Source: Rhizobium brockwellii (GTDB taxonomy: Bacteria > Pseudomonadota > Alphaproteobacteria > Rhizobiales > Rhizobiaceae). From it: a DNA stretch of 64,000 nucleotides. The notes under the pieces are model-generated. The model was not told the DNA's origin. It made no database searches and saw only the letters and a list, made by a program, of their open reading frames with translations. Position numbers and translations under genes: made by a program. This document shows, piece by piece, positions 33,942-43,506 of the stretch. Positions within the stretch are counted from its first letter, which is position 1. Each line of letters begins with the position of its first letter. Where the stretch lies: the NCBI RefSeq assembly GCF_000769405.2, contig NZ_CP053444.1, positions 1-64,000 on the forward strand, in the 5' to 3' direction.

Positions 33942-34676
33942 TTGGCATTGTTCAGAAGACAGACAACACCTGCGCCGACCGATCATGTCCCCGGGCCGCA
34001 GGAAATCTATGACCGGCACTTGTCCTGGGGCGAAAAGAACCGCTCGCTTCGGACCTTGATCGGTCTGATCCTGCTTGTGTTCGCGGTGGCCGGCTGGGCT
34101 ATCGCCGGGATACTCTCATTTTCGGTGGCACAACTCTTCCCGCTTGTCCGCACCGAGGTCGTACCCCTGATCGTGGACAAGAACACCGGCTACATGGAGA
34201 CGGTGACGACGCTCGACAAGGATCGGTCGAGCGTCTCGGAAATCCAGGCCGTTCGAGCCTCCTTCGTCGGCAACTACGTCATCCGCCGCGAGACCTACGA
34301 CCCCCGCTATCTCTCGGATAACTTCGACATGATCGCGCTCTGGTCGGAACCGAACTCGGACGCCTTCAAGGAGTATGAGGCGTGGATGAACCCAAGCAAT
34401 CCACGAGGGCCCGTGAAGACGCTTGGTGCCACCGGCGACATCCAGCCGGAAATCCTCTCGGTCAATCCTCTCAATGCCTCGACCATGGCGGTCCGATTTG
34501 AGACGCGGGAGCGCCAGCGCGGTGGCGACGTCGTCAATCGTTGGTCTGCCACGGTGCGCTACCGGCAGATCAATCTTCCCGCCAGCAACCGGGTTCGTCT
34601 GTACAATCCGCTGGGCTTTGTCGTCACTGAATACGCGAGGGTTCCGGAAACCATGCCGTCGGGGCCCGCCCAATGA
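33942..34676 (+). CDS. virB8: VirB8 assembly protein
   Basis: A 244-aa bitopic protein from a TTG start (GAGGGC upstream). One transmembrane helix (LIGLILLVFAVAGWAIAG, about residues 39-56) is followed by the NTF2-like periplasmic domain with YETYDPR, FETRER and SATVRYRQI. It nucleates the inner-membrane complex with VirB4, VirB6 and VirB10. Its stop overlaps the virB9 start (ATGA). Confidence 0.95.
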   Translation: MALFRRQTTPAPTDHVPGPQEIYDRHLSWGEKNRSLRTLIGLILLVFAVAGWAIAGILSFSVAQLFPLVRTEVVPLIVDKNTGYMETVTTLDKDRSSVSEIQAVRASFVGNYVIRRETYDPRYLSDNFDMIALWSEPNSDAFKEYEAWMNPSNPRGPVKTLGATGDIQPEILSVNPLNASTMAVRFETRERQRGGDVVNRWSATVRYRQINLPASNRVRLYNPLGFVVTEYARVPETMPSGPAQ

Positions 34677-35503
34677 TGAAATGGATGGCGGCGCTCTCAT
34701 TCTTACTGCTGCTGGGAACCACGGTCGGTCATGCCGAACTGGTTGCACGTCCGGGAAGGGTCGATCCTCGGGTGCGCTCGCTACCCTATTCGGCTGAACA
34801 GGTTTTCCTGGTGACCGGCACCTACGGGATGGTGACGACGATCCTCTTCGGCACGGACGAAGAGATCACCCAGGTCGTTGCCGGCGACACTGTCTCCTGG
34901 CAGATCCTCACCTCGGCCGACCGGCGTTCCCTGACCTTGAAGCCAATGGAAAAGGACGCTTCGACCAATCTCTCCGTTGTGACCACCAGGCGGACCTACT
35001 CCTTTGATCTGCGGGTCAACGACAGCAAGGCGATCCAGAACCAGACCTTCAAGCTGCAGTTCACCTATCCCGAAGATGCCGGGCTGAAGGGGACTGCCGA
35101 GCTTTGGAAACAGGCGCAGGATGCTGCGCGCAATCCGAACCTCAAGAACATCCGTCGCGACAAGGTCAACTACGACTATGGCTTCAAGGGAAGCGATGCG
35201 GCAAAGCCGCTCTGGGTGTTTGACGACGGATTGAAGACCTTCATGAAATTCACCGGCGACATTCCGGCGATCTTCATCGTCGACCGGAAACGCCGCGAGA
35301 GCCTCGTGAACTACCGCCGCGAGGCCGATTACATCGTCATCGATACCGTCTCGCGGCAGTGGTCGCTGCGCTATGGCACCGAGGACGAGACCTGCCTGTT
35401 CAATCTGCGAACTGTTCCCGCCGATATTCCGGCGCCGATCGAAGGTGCGGTTGCGCCGAAGCGGATCGGTGCCGGCGGTCCCCCGCAACAAGCTCAACAC
35501 TAG
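34673..35503 (+). CDS. virB9: VirB9 outer-membrane complex protein
   Basis: A 276-aa exported protein with an N-terminal signal peptide (LSFLLLLGTTVGHA). It carries the VirB9 landmarks PYSAEQVFLVTG, then TILFGTDEEITQVVAGD, then a C-terminal domain with RREADYIVIDTVSRQWSLRY. It forms the outer-membrane core complex with VirB10 and a lipoprotein. It overlaps virB8 at ATGA. Confidence 0.96.
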   Translation: MMKWMAALSFLLLLGTTVGHAELVARPGRVDPRVRSLPYSAEQVFLVTGTYGMVTTILFGTDEEITQVVAGDTVSWQILTSADRRSLTLKPMEKDASTNLSVVTTRRTYSFDLRVNDSKAIQNQTFKLQFTYPEDAGLKGTAELWKQAQDAARNPNLKNIRRDKVNYDYGFKGSDAAKPLWVFDDGLKTFMKFTGDIPAIFIVDRKRRESLVNYRREADYIVIDTVSRQWSLRYGTEDETCLFNLRTVPADIPAPIEGAVAPKRIGAGGPPQQAQH

Positions 35504-35514
35504 GAAAGCGCGCC

Positions 35515-36852
35515 ATGTCGGATCCAAATTATCATTCGCTCGACACCGACAGCGCCATTGGCGGTCCGGTCCGGAGGAGCAGCGTTGGTCTCATGCGGCC
35601 GATCGCGGTTATCGCGGCCATCGCCGGCGTCGGCGTCGTCCTTTATTTTCTGCTTGCCGGCGGCGAGCAGCAGCCGGCGATCGACACGACGCCGCGCGAG
35701 GAGTTCCGTCCGGTCCAGACACCCAGGAACGAAGGGTTCAGAACGCCGGCCCCGCCTCCTTTGCCGACGGTCGTCGTTCCGGAAGCGCCGCCGCCACCCC
35801 CTCCGCCGCCGCCAGCGCCCGTCGTTCCGGCGGCTGCTCCCGTTTTGCCACCGGCCGAGGTCGACTGCACCAGAGGCAAGAACCCGGACAATCCCCGCTG
35901 CATCGAGCTCGCACGGCAAGCCAAGCTGCTGGAGCGTGTTCGCTCTTCCGCCATGGTCTTCGATCAATCGGATCAGAGGAACGGCGCGGCACGGGCCTCG
36001 ACCGACGTCACGGGTGCGGGACTGTTCGGCGCCAGTGATTCGTCCGGGGCGCAAACGGCAGCAGCGTCAAACGGCGGCGGCGCGGTCGACAATGATCGTG
36101 CTTTCCTGAAGGCGATGGGCGGGCAGGGTGTGGACGTTTCAGTCGCAACCGAGAACCGCCGCACGGACGCCTGGATCCCGCAGGGCACGATGATCCGCGG
36201 CACGCTGGAGACGGCGATCAATTCAGACCTCGCCGGCATGGTGAAGGGGATTGTACGGGAAGACGTCTATTCGTTCGACGGCCGGCGCATCCTCATACCG
36301 GCAGGCTCGTCCCTAATCGGCGATTATAAATCCGGGGTCGAGCGGGGGCAGGAGCGGATCCTGATTGTCTGGACACGGATGATCCGCGGAGACGGCGTTT
36401 CGGTGCAGCTCGGCTCCTATGGCACCGATCGGCTTGGGCGCTCGGGCATGACGGGTGTCGTCGACCGCAAGTATTGGGAACGGTTCGGGCCGCCGGCGAT
36501 GATGACGTTGATTGGTGGCGCCACTCAGTACATCGCCCAGCTCGGCCAGAAGCAGGACCGCAATATCACGATCGTCAACACGGATGGAACGGTGACCAGC
36601 ATTCCTCAGGATAATGGAAGCACGTCACAGGATCGTGCCCGCGAAATTGCTGCCGAGACGATTGCGTCCGGCATCCAGCAGCTGGCGTCAGAAGCTTTCC
36701 AGGACAGCCGCAACATCCGGCCGACGATCCACATTCCTCAGGGCTCCGACATCAATGTCTTCGTCACACGCGATCTCGACTTCGCCGGGCTTTATCCGGA
36801 TCCGGTCCGCGAAGAGTTTGAGAGACTGCGCAGAAGGAAGCTTGGCAAATGA
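35515..36852 (+). CDS. virB10: VirB10 channel protein
   Basis: A 445-aa bitopic protein. One transmembrane helix (PIAVIAAIAGVGVVLYFLLA, about residues 25-44) is followed by a proline-rich spacer (PPPPPPPPPAPVVPAA, about 92-110), then the TrbI-like beta-barrel domain with IPQGTMIRGTLETAI and LIGDYKSGVERG. It spans both membranes and transmits energy to the outer channel. The ATG at 35515 follows GGAAAG. The stop overlaps virB11 (ATGA). Confidence 0.96.
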   Translation: MSDPNYHSLDTDSAIGGPVRRSSVGLMRPIAVIAAIAGVGVVLYFLLAGGEQQPAIDTTPREEFRPVQTPRNEGFRTPAPPPLPTVVVPEAPPPPPPPPPAPVVPAAAPVLPPAEVDCTRGKNPDNPRCIELARQAKLLERVRSSAMVFDQSDQRNGAARASTDVTGAGLFGASDSSGAQTAAASNGGGAVDNDRAFLKAMGGQGVDVSVATENRRTDAWIPQGTMIRGTLETAINSDLAGMVKGIVREDVYSFDGRRILIPAGSSLIGDYKSGVERGQERILIVWTRMIRGDGVSVQLGSYGTDRLGRSGMTGVVDRKYWERFGPPAMMTLIGGATQYIAQLGQKQDRNITIVNTDGTVTSIPQDNGSTSQDRAREIAAETIASGIQQLASEAFQDSRNIRPTIHIPQGSDINVFVTRDLDFAGLYPDPVREEFERLRRRKLGK

Positions 36853-37898
36853 ACGCGCGCCCGTCGATTTCTGCTGAGCAGCATTTTCTGTCTGAGGCCA
36901 TCGAGCCGATCCGACCGTTCCTCGACGATCCCGGCGTGGTTGAGATTTCCTGCCAGCGCAGCAATGAGATCTGGCTCGAGCGTATCGGCCAGCTCAGCAT
37001 GATGAGGCAGCAAGTCGACGGCCTCGACCAGGAATCAATCCGCCATATGGCATCGCGCGCCGCCTCGTTCACCAAGCAGACGGTCAACGCTGAACATCCG
37101 CTCCTATCGGCGACGCTCGTCAATGGCGAGCGCGTGCAGTTCGTGCTGAACCCGACTTCCGCGACGGGCCACGCCTTCTCCATCCGCAAGCAATTCATCC
37201 GCCGGTTCGATTTGAACGACTATGAGAAGGCTGGCGCGTTCCGCTTCACCAAGGTGACGGGAGACGACTATATCGACGACGTCGATATCGAGCTGTCGCG
37301 GCTGCTGCGGGCCGGCAAGGTTCGCGCCTTCCTGGAGCTCGCGGCAATCAATCACCGCAGCATGCTGATTTCGGGCGGCACCTCCACCGGCAAGACGACG
37401 TTTCTGAATACGATGCTCACCGCCATTCCGAACCATGAGCGGTTCATCCTCATGCAGGACACGGCTGAGCTGGAGCCGCTACAGGAAAACGTCGTCTCGC
37501 TGCTGGTCTCGAAGGGTGGCCAGGGCGAGGCAAGGGTGACGATGGGCGATCTGCTGGCCACGGCGCTCCGTCTCAGACCGGATCGGATCTTCATGGGCGA
37601 GCTGCGCGGCGACGAGGCCTTCGACTTCCTGAATGCGATCAATACCGGGCATCCCGGTTCAATGTCGACGATCCATGCAAACTCGCCGCACCACGCCTTC
37701 AACCGGCTGTCGACGCTGGTACTCAACAGCAATGTGCGCATGGAGCGCGACGACATCATTCGATACATCCGCTCGATCATCCCGATCGTGGTCCAGTTGA
37801 AGAAGAGTGATGCCGCCGGCGGCCGCGGCGTCAGCGAGATCTACTTTGCCGACGAGGTGGACGAAAATGGCAAGCGTATCCACGCACACCGAGACTGA
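36849..37898 (+). CDS. virB11: VirB11 traffic ATPase
   Basis: A 349-aa hexameric ATPase. Walker A GGTSTGKTTF is near residue 175, followed by the Asp box QDTAEL, Walker B RIFMGELRGDEAFD, and the His box GSMSTIHANSP. It acts with VirB4 and VirD4 to switch between pilus assembly and DNA transfer. Its 3' end overlaps virD4 by 32 bp. Confidence 0.96.
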   Translation: MNARPSISAEQHFLSEAIEPIRPFLDDPGVVEISCQRSNEIWLERIGQLSMMRQQVDGLDQESIRHMASRAASFTKQTVNAEHPLLSATLVNGERVQFVLNPTSATGHAFSIRKQFIRRFDLNDYEKAGAFRFTKVTGDDYIDDVDIELSRLLRAGKVRAFLELAAINHRSMLISGGTSTGKTTFLNTMLTAIPNHERFILMQDTAELEPLQENVVSLLVSKGGQGEARVTMGDLLATALRLRPDRIFMGELRGDEAFDFLNAINTGHPGSMSTIHANSPHHAFNRLSTLVLNSNVRMERDDIIRYIRSIIPIVVQLKKSDAAGGRGVSEIYFADEVDENGKRIHAHRD

Positions 37899-40590
37899 CC
37901 GCCCGAAATGGACGGGCCTGCAGCGGGCATCGTTGTTCACCTTGCCGATCGCACTGCTCGGAATCGTTCTCCTGTGGCTCGCCTTCTTCACGCTGATCTA
38001 CGACGCCTACATCACCTCGTTCGGATCTTCGTCCTACTTCGACTATGTCGCACAAGCGCGCTGGATCGACGCCGTGCGCTATACCTGGTCTATCATCCAT
38101 GTCCGCAACACGGTCGGAATTTCGCTGCTGGCCTTCGTGGTTGCCTTGCCGTTCCTGTTTTTCTTGGCTTGCCTCTGGATGCTGAAAGGCGGCAGGGCGT
38201 TGTCGCGCAAGATCCTCTACCTGCTGCATGTCCGGTCGATGTTCAGCCTGATCGCCCATACGGCTCTCATCTTCGCCGCCGCCTATGCCGGCGTCATCGT
38301 CTACGGCGTGGCCTTTTATCTCGTTGCCACAAAGGCCGGTGAGCATGCCGAGATTGCCAGCTACTACGGCAATCATCTGGCCGCGATGTATCAGGCTCCT
38401 TTCGGCGCAATCGATGCAGCCGGCGCCTATCAAAAACCCTCCCGGCAGACGGTGCTCGCCGCGCTCGCCGGTCTCGCTGCCGCCGGTGCCATCGTCGGAT
38501 TTCCGATCGGCGCGGCAATTCAGAAACGCCAGCGGATGATCATGGGAAAGGCACGCCTCGCAACCTTGAAGGACGCAGCCGATTTTCGGCTGCGCGACAA
38601 GCACGGCATCGTTCTCGGACTGAAGCAGGGATTGCTGCTGCGCAACGACGGCGATCAGCACGTCATGGTCATCGGTTCGCCGGGACAGGGCAAATCGCGC
38701 GGCTTCGTCATCCCGACGATGATGAGTTTTCAGGGATCGCAGGTCGTCCTCGACATGAGCGGCGAGCTCTTCGAGGAGACCTCCGGTTATCTCAAGGACA
38801 AGGGGTACGAGGTCTTCCTGCTCGCTCCGGGCTCGAAGTTCACCGACGGCTACAATCCCCTCGACCTGATCAGTGACGAGCCGAACCAGCGGATTACCGA
38901 CCTGCAGAAGCTTACGCAAATGCTTCTGCCGGAACGTCTGCGATCGGATTCCTCCGACTTCTGGGAGGAAAGCGCCAGGATCCTGTTGACGGCCATGCTC
39001 GGCTTCGTGCTCGAATGCCCCGACACCCGCAAGTCGCTCAGCGAGCTCTATCGCATTCTCAATTCGATGTCGGACGAGCGCAAGGCGATCATCCAGCTAT
39101 TGGAAAACTATGAGCCGGTTCTCTCCGACCAGACCCGGATGCAGCTCACCAAATTCGCCGGGCGCCATGAAAAGCTCGGGGAGGGGATCGCCGCGGAGAT
39201 CGTCGCCAAGCTCAATTTCCTGCAGAACCCGCTGGTGGAAGCGCTGACCTCGATCACCACAATCCCGATCGGCACCATCAGAAAGCGGAAGATGGTGATC
39301 TACATCCAGGCCGACTGGAACGCCATGCAGATCTATGAGCGGCTGATCTCGATGTTCATCCAGCAGATGGCCGACAAGCTCGTGCAGATGGGACCGTTGC
39401 GCAACCGTGAGCATGAAGTGCTGATGATGCTCGACGAATTCGGCAATGGCGGCCGGATCGATACGGTGCTGACGCTCGCCCCGCTGATCCGCAAGAATGG
39501 CGTGCGGTTCGTCTTCATCCTCCAGGACGGCGCCCAATTGGAGCGGCTGTACCAGCGCTCCGGCCAAAAGATCCTGATGGGCGCTTCGACGATCAAGCTG
39601 TTCATGAATTTCCAGAACCAGGAAGATGCGACCGCTGTCTCGATGGCTGCTGGCAAAACGACGGAGTGGGTCGAACAATCGTCTTATTCGCATCGCCACG
39701 GCCGAAGACAGCGATCGATCTCGAAGGTGCCGGTCTCGGTCGATCTTCTTCCCGTCAACACGCTGATGATGATGAAGCCGGAAGAGGCGATCCTGCAGGT
39801 CACCGGTATGCCGCTGATGCGCATCATGAAGCTCGATTCCGGCGGCGAGCGGATGTTTTCGAAAGTGCGGAAGTTCAAGCCGGCGAAAAGGCCTTGCATT
39901 GAGCCGGTTGAATGGACGATCGACGACAGCAAGTCCGCTGCGGCGGCCCCGGCCTCGACAGGCACTGACAACGACGCCGTGCGCTTCGTCGTCAAGGATG
40001 GTGTCCGCCACGTCTACATTTCCTCGCTCGACGAGCTGCGTCATCGCCTGGATCTCGACGAGACGCGCGAGGCCGGTGTGGCGGAGGAGGAGGTACAGGC
40101 GGAAAAGAAGAAGCAGTCGGGAGACAAGCAAAAGGGGGATTCGGCGAGCGGGCAACGAAAGTGCGGCATACCCAAAACGCCTGGAGCCGCTCGCGAGAGT
40201 GACATCGGTCTCGATATCGACGAGGAGAAGCTCAGCCGCAATGTCTATTCGGGCTCACCGGCACATCGGAGCGTTCGAGCCAAACAGGCCAATGGTCCGT
40301 CGGATCAAAGCGGCCCTCGGCCTGCTGCAACTGTTCTTCGGCGGCAGGAGGTCAGAGACGTATTCGGGGCAGATCTTACCGCGTTGAACGAGGTGATCTT
40401 CCAGCAGGCCGAAGAGAACGCGCTTGAGCCGGTCGAGCTGAACGCGGATGTCGAGCTCTTGATAGAGAGCCTGTCGGATCGGCTCACGGAGGACAGCTCG
40501 AGAGCCTACCTGCGCCAGTTCGCTAGCTTAGTGCGGGATCCGCTGGGCGAGGATCGGGAGCAATCTGAGTCCGAGGCGCATGCTGAGTAG
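37867..40590 (+). CDS. virD4: VirD4 type IV coupling protein
   Basis: A 907-aa coupling ATPase. The N-terminal 210 residues contain about four hydrophobic segments (for example LLGIVLLWLAFFTLIYDAYI, IAHTALIFAAAYAGVIVYG). Walker A GSPGQGKSRG is near residue 270; a later LMMLDEFGNGG is Walker B. It recruits the relaxosome to the T4SS. The C-terminal 230 residues are acidic and low-complexity, longer than in Agrobacterium VirD4 (about 670 aa), perhaps a relaxosome docking tail. Confidence 0.95.
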   Translation: MASVSTHTETDRPKWTGLQRASLFTLPIALLGIVLLWLAFFTLIYDAYITSFGSSSYFDYVAQARWIDAVRYTWSIIHVRNTVGISLLAFVVALPFLFFLACLWMLKGGRALSRKILYLLHVRSMFSLIAHTALIFAAAYAGVIVYGVAFYLVATKAGEHAEIASYYGNHLAAMYQAPFGAIDAAGAYQKPSRQTVLAALAGLAAAGAIVGFPIGAAIQKRQRMIMGKARLATLKDAADFRLRDKHGIVLGLKQGLLLRNDGDQHVMVIGSPGQGKSRGFVIPTMMSFQGSQVVLDMSGELFEETSGYLKDKGYEVFLLAPGSKFTDGYNPLDLISDEPNQRITDLQKLTQMLLPERLRSDSSDFWEESARILLTAMLGFVLECPDTRKSLSELYRILNSMSDERKAIIQLLENYEPVLSDQTRMQLTKFAGRHEKLGEGIAAEIVAKLNFLQNPLVEALTSITTIPIGTIRKRKMVIYIQADWNAMQIYERLISMFIQQMADKLVQMGPLRNREHEVLMMLDEFGNGGRIDTVLTLAPLIRKNGVRFVFILQDGAQLERLYQRSGQKILMGASTIKLFMNFQNQEDATAVSMAAGKTTEWVEQSSYSHRHGRRQRSISKVPVSVDLLPVNTLMMMKPEEAILQVTGMPLMRIMKLDSGGERMFSKVRKFKPAKRPCIEPVEWTIDDSKSAAAAPASTGTDNDAVRFVVKDGVRHVYISSLDELRHRLDLDETREAGVAEEEVQAEKKKQSGDKQKGDSASGQRKCGIPKTPGAARESDIGLDIDEEKLSRNVYSGSPAHRSVRAKQANGPSDQSGPRPAATVLRRQEVRDVFGADLTALNEVIFQQAEENALEPVELNADVELLIESLSDRLTEDSSRAYLRQFASLVRDPLGEDREQSESEAHAE

Positions 40591-40649
40591 ATGCGACGTC
40601 GCCCGCAACGACGCAACACTGCGTCCCCATCCGCCAGGGAAAACGATAC

Positions 40650-40982
40650 ATGGGTGAGATCCGACATTTCTTACACGGCGATATTTCAAATAATGGTCAT
40701 CTCGAACGAATTGTCGCTGCCGCCAAGGCTGACGCCGGCTTTTGGCTGATGGTGAAGGAGCGCGAGATGGAAAGGCAAACGATCGGAGCCGAAGTTGACC
40801 TGGAGGGCGATGGTGAGGATGCGATCGACAAGTCGGCGCCGGCGAGGTTGACGCCCACGATCACAGAGCTGGCTGACGACCTCGTCTCGCGCATGTTCGG
40901 AACTTGCCCACCCGAGGTACTGGTGATCATCCAACAGGCGCTCCTCGATGCCGCGAGAGTCGAACTGAGCGCTGTCCGGTGA
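40650..40982 (+). CDS. Hypothetical protein after virD4
   Basis: A 110-aa soluble acidic protein, 60 bp after virD4, starting MGEIRHFLHGDIS. It has a charged middle (EVDLEGDGEDAID) and a helical C-terminus (ADDLVSRMFGTCPPEVLVII). No known motif is seen. Same strand and spacing suggest it is the last gene of the virB/virD4 unit. Confidence 0.65.
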   Translation: MGEIRHFLHGDISNNGHLERIVAAAKADAGFWLMVKEREMERQTIGAEVDLEGDGEDAIDKSAPARLTPTITELADDLVSRMFGTCPPEVLVIIQQALLDAARVELSAVR

Positions 40983-41026
40983 AGGCCAATCAAACGCTGA
41001 GGAAAACGGCGATCATAAATTGATCT

Positions 41027-42415
41027 TCAGGTCAGGATGTCGTCATCGGATGTCGGGGAAGTGTCGTATCCAGGCCGACGAACCTGATCGATCACCCAGT
41101 CTTGTAGCCGCCTGGCGGTGTCTGCGGCCTTCGCCTCAGTGAGATCCTTGGGAGAAATCCCAAAGATCGGCCCGAGATGCTTCATGCGCGGCAAAGTCCT
41201 TTCCTTCGCCTCTCGATATTCGTCGGTCTCCATCCCAAAGGCTTCGATAATGAGGGTCACCGAGATGGATCCTCCATATGTTGCCTCTAACATGAAGTCC
41301 GGCCTGCACAGACCGGCGGGAGTCTCTGATGCGAACAGCGGCTTGGTGATCTTGATGCGAAGGTCCGGTACCGCGTCGAAAAGAGCTTGCTGCAGCCAGA
41401 ACAACAGATGCGAAACGTCTCTTTCGAATCCCGATTCCACCGGAAAGAGCGTGTCGCCGTTATAAACCGGCTGCGCATAGGCCTGGATCGCCCGCACGGG
41501 TCCCTCGTCATCGTCCTGAAAATCGACGTTCAGCAAGGTCAGGAACGGACCTCTGAGTGTGGGATCGCCACGCAATGGCTGGCGGACTGTACCGAGCACA
41601 TCGATCTTTCTCAAGGACGATGCCGGCATGATCGCCTGCGCCGACACGGTTTTGACAAACAGCAACATAAAGCCGGTTCGCCGAAGGCTCTCCGGCCAGT
41701 CGGGACGAGAGGTCCAGAGCAATCGCTGCCAACGACTATCTGGATCCCAGTAATCCGCGGCCCATGTCGACATCAGCGCGTTGAGCGTCCAGGTCCGCAG
41801 CACCCTGAGCTCCCGCGCGGCGGAACGTATCCCTGAGAGCTGACCTCCTAGTGCAAGTTCGAGATTGTCCTGCAGCGCAGGGATAACATTCGTGCCTGCC
41901 TTGTCCAGCATCCGCCACAGGATGCTCGCAAGTCTGGAAGGACGGTCGTTTCGTTCCCTCGATCGGGTGGGATCATCCTCCGAGATATCAGCAAGACGGT
42001 TGGGAATGGCCGGAAGGGCGTCGATATAGCTGCGCTCGGATTTTGGCAGCGGGCGAATCTGATAGCGACGGTCGAACAGAGGCGGAGCAGCGTCCTTGTC
42101 CACATGGAACGGGCATGTCTGCGCATGGTTTGGACGCTCTTCATTTTGTTGGGGGTCCGCCTCCTTCGAGGTCAGTCGTCGCAGCGTAAATGTACGCTCC
42201 TGTTGGATCGGTGCGAGCAATGGCTGCAAGCCAGCGGCGAGGCAATCGCATTCAATCCAGCCGTCCATCACTTTGGCGCGTTTGATGACCGAAAGCGCAA
42301 TAGCCTCATCTTCCTTGGATGCAGCGTTGCCATACCAGGCACGCAACGCGGTTGCCTCTCGGTCGGACAGGTCGGCAACTGGATGCGCTGGACTGTTGCG
42401 AACGACGATCCGCAT
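41027..42415 (-). CDS. DUF1173-like protein with a PD-(D/E)xK-like C-terminus
   Basis: A 462-aa soluble protein. By recall it resembles DUF1173, a family found beside conjugation genes. The C-terminal region (about residues 365-430) reads CRPDFMLEATY, then LIIEAFGMETDEYREAKERT, which fits the D..E..K skeleton of PD-(D/E)xK nucleases. An N-terminal CDCLAAGLQ and a CPFH (about 102) could be metal-binding. It is transcribed opposite to virB, after a small membrane gene (9-bp gap), behind operator site d. Confidence 0.75.
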   Translation of the reverse strand: MRIVVRNSPAHPVADLSDREATALRAWYGNAASKEDEAIALSVIKRAKVMDGWIECDCLAAGLQPLLAPIQQERTFTLRRLTSKEADPQQNEERPNHAQTCPFHVDKDAAPPLFDRRYQIRPLPKSERSYIDALPAIPNRLADISEDDPTRSRERNDRPSRLASILWRMLDKAGTNVIPALQDNLELALGGQLSGIRSAARELRVLRTWTLNALMSTWAADYWDPDSRWQRLLWTSRPDWPESLRRTGFMLLFVKTVSAQAIMPASSLRKIDVLGTVRQPLRGDPTLRGPFLTLLNVDFQDDDEGPVRAIQAYAQPVYNGDTLFPVESGFERDVSHLLFWLQQALFDAVPDLRIKITKPLFASETPAGLCRPDFMLEATYGGSISVTLIIEAFGMETDEYREAKERTLPRMKHLGPIFGISPKDLTEAKAADTARRLQDWVIDQVRRPGYDTSPTSDDDILT

Positions 42416-42424
42416 GCCAGACCT

Positions 42425-42718
42425 TCAATAGCCGAGGAGCCAGAGCCGATAGCCGAGGTATCCCACACCGGCGGCGGCGCTTGCGGCGATGATCGTCTCT
42501 CCCCAAGCTCGGATGTTCCAAGCCCTGCCTTTGTCGATGCGCGAACCTTCGAGCACAGCCGAAAGGAAGGCATAGATCGGGATCATCATCGCGTAGCCCA
42601 CCGTGAGACTGTCTCGGATTACGATGCAGGCGAGGAGGAAAACAAATCCGAAAACCAGGGTCGCCAAACATAGCCGCTGCAAGTCAAATCGGTAGCCACG
42701 CTTTTTAAGCGACGTCAT
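42425..42718 (-). CDS. Small membrane protein
   Basis: A 97-aa protein with about three hydrophobic segments (LCLATLVFGFVFLLACIVI, GYAMMIPIYAFLSAVL, ETIIAASAAAGVGYLGYRLW). It is the first gene of the minus-strand pair with the DUF1173-like gene. Operator site d is centred 40 bp upstream of its start. Function unknown; perhaps an inner-membrane accessory of the T4SS. Confidence 0.72.
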   Translation of the reverse strand: MTSLKKRGYRFDLQRLCLATLVFGFVFLLACIVIRDSLTVGYAMMIPIYAFLSAVLEGSRIDKGRAWNIRAWGETIIAASAAAGVGYLGYRLWLLGY

Positions 42719-43132
42719 CGAGTGCCTCCTTCGAACCCAGTCTCGAAAAATATAACTGCAGTATAAGTGGCGGGCAAGCTACGGCAAGGGGTTCGGATCT
42801 ATGGAGGGAACTATCCATGAGGATTCGTGCCAATTGAAGACGGTGCCCCAACTACGGGGCTCAGTGACCCGAGGAGGCTCTGCCATCCTCTTGCAGGGCG
42901 TGATCGTCGCGGTGTAAGACGTGTAACAAAGTTGTGAATGCTTGGATGCAAGAGATAGGCAACAAAGGGTTTACGCTTGGTCATCATGGTCTCTAGCCGG
43001 CGTCAGGCATTGGATGAGCAGTAGAATACCAAACAAATCCCCGGCCAGCAGCTGTGGCAGTACCCTCTGTAGGCGGGATAATACGTTTGCTGGTCCCGTA
43101 TCGAGCACATCTTCCGCCAGGGAAGGCGTTTC
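42719..43132. other. Divergent intergenic region with operator site d
   Basis: 414 bp between the small membrane gene (minus) and an HTH regulator (plus). The operator-like motif lies at 42751-42766. No gene is supported within it. Confidence 0.5.
42751..42766. promoter_or_regulatory. Conjugation-regulon operator candidate, site d
   Basis: TATAACTGCAGTATAA, an excellent right half (TGCAGTATAA) and a shifted left half. It lies 33 bp from the start codon of the minus-strand gene at 42718. Confidence 0.62.
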
Positions 43133-43474
43133 ATGTCGCGTGTGAAAGACGATCAGTCCGGCAACGCAGTGGGCGTCTCGATGTTGAAGGCACTATCGTT
43201 TCAAGAAAGGCTGGCAATCGGCCTGCGCCGATTGAAGGCCGAGCGCGGCCTAACGAACAAGGATCTGGCCGAACAACTCGGCGTATCAGAGGCCTATATG
43301 TCGCAAGTGACCCGCTGCATGCGTGACGTCAAGCTGTCGACGCTCGACAAGATGCAGCGGGAGTGGAATGTCATTATCGAGGATTTGCTCAGAGTCACCG
43401 AAGACGATCTCTCTCTGATAGAAGCGTTGAAAGCCCGCCGTGGGAAGAAAAAAGCTCCCGAGACCGCGACCTGA
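43133..43474 (+). CDS. XRE-family HTH regulator
   Basis: A 113-aa protein. The HTH occupies about residues 22-75: RLAIGLRRLKAERGLTNKDL, then AEQLGVSEAYMSQVTRCMRD. A short basic tail follows (RRGKKKAPETAT). The ATG at 43133 has GGGAAGG upstream; ATG 43181 would still keep the HTH. As the only DNA-binding regulator inside the T4SS region it is a candidate for reading the palindromic operators. The nearest site (d) is 370 bp upstream. Confidence 0.85.
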   Translation: MSRVKDDQSGNAVGVSMLKALSFQERLAIGLRRLKAERGLTNKDLAEQLGVSEAYMSQVTRCMRDVKLSTLDKMQREWNVIIEDLLRVTEDDLSLIEALKARRGKKKAPETAT

Positions 43475-43506
43475 TTTTCTCCTTCATAGCGTGGGATCGG
43501 CCCGGA

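Noticed and set aside
42942..43145. Open + strand frame upstream of the XRE gene
   Set aside because: No coding signature, and it overlaps the likely regulatory region. The XRE gene has a better start at 43133.
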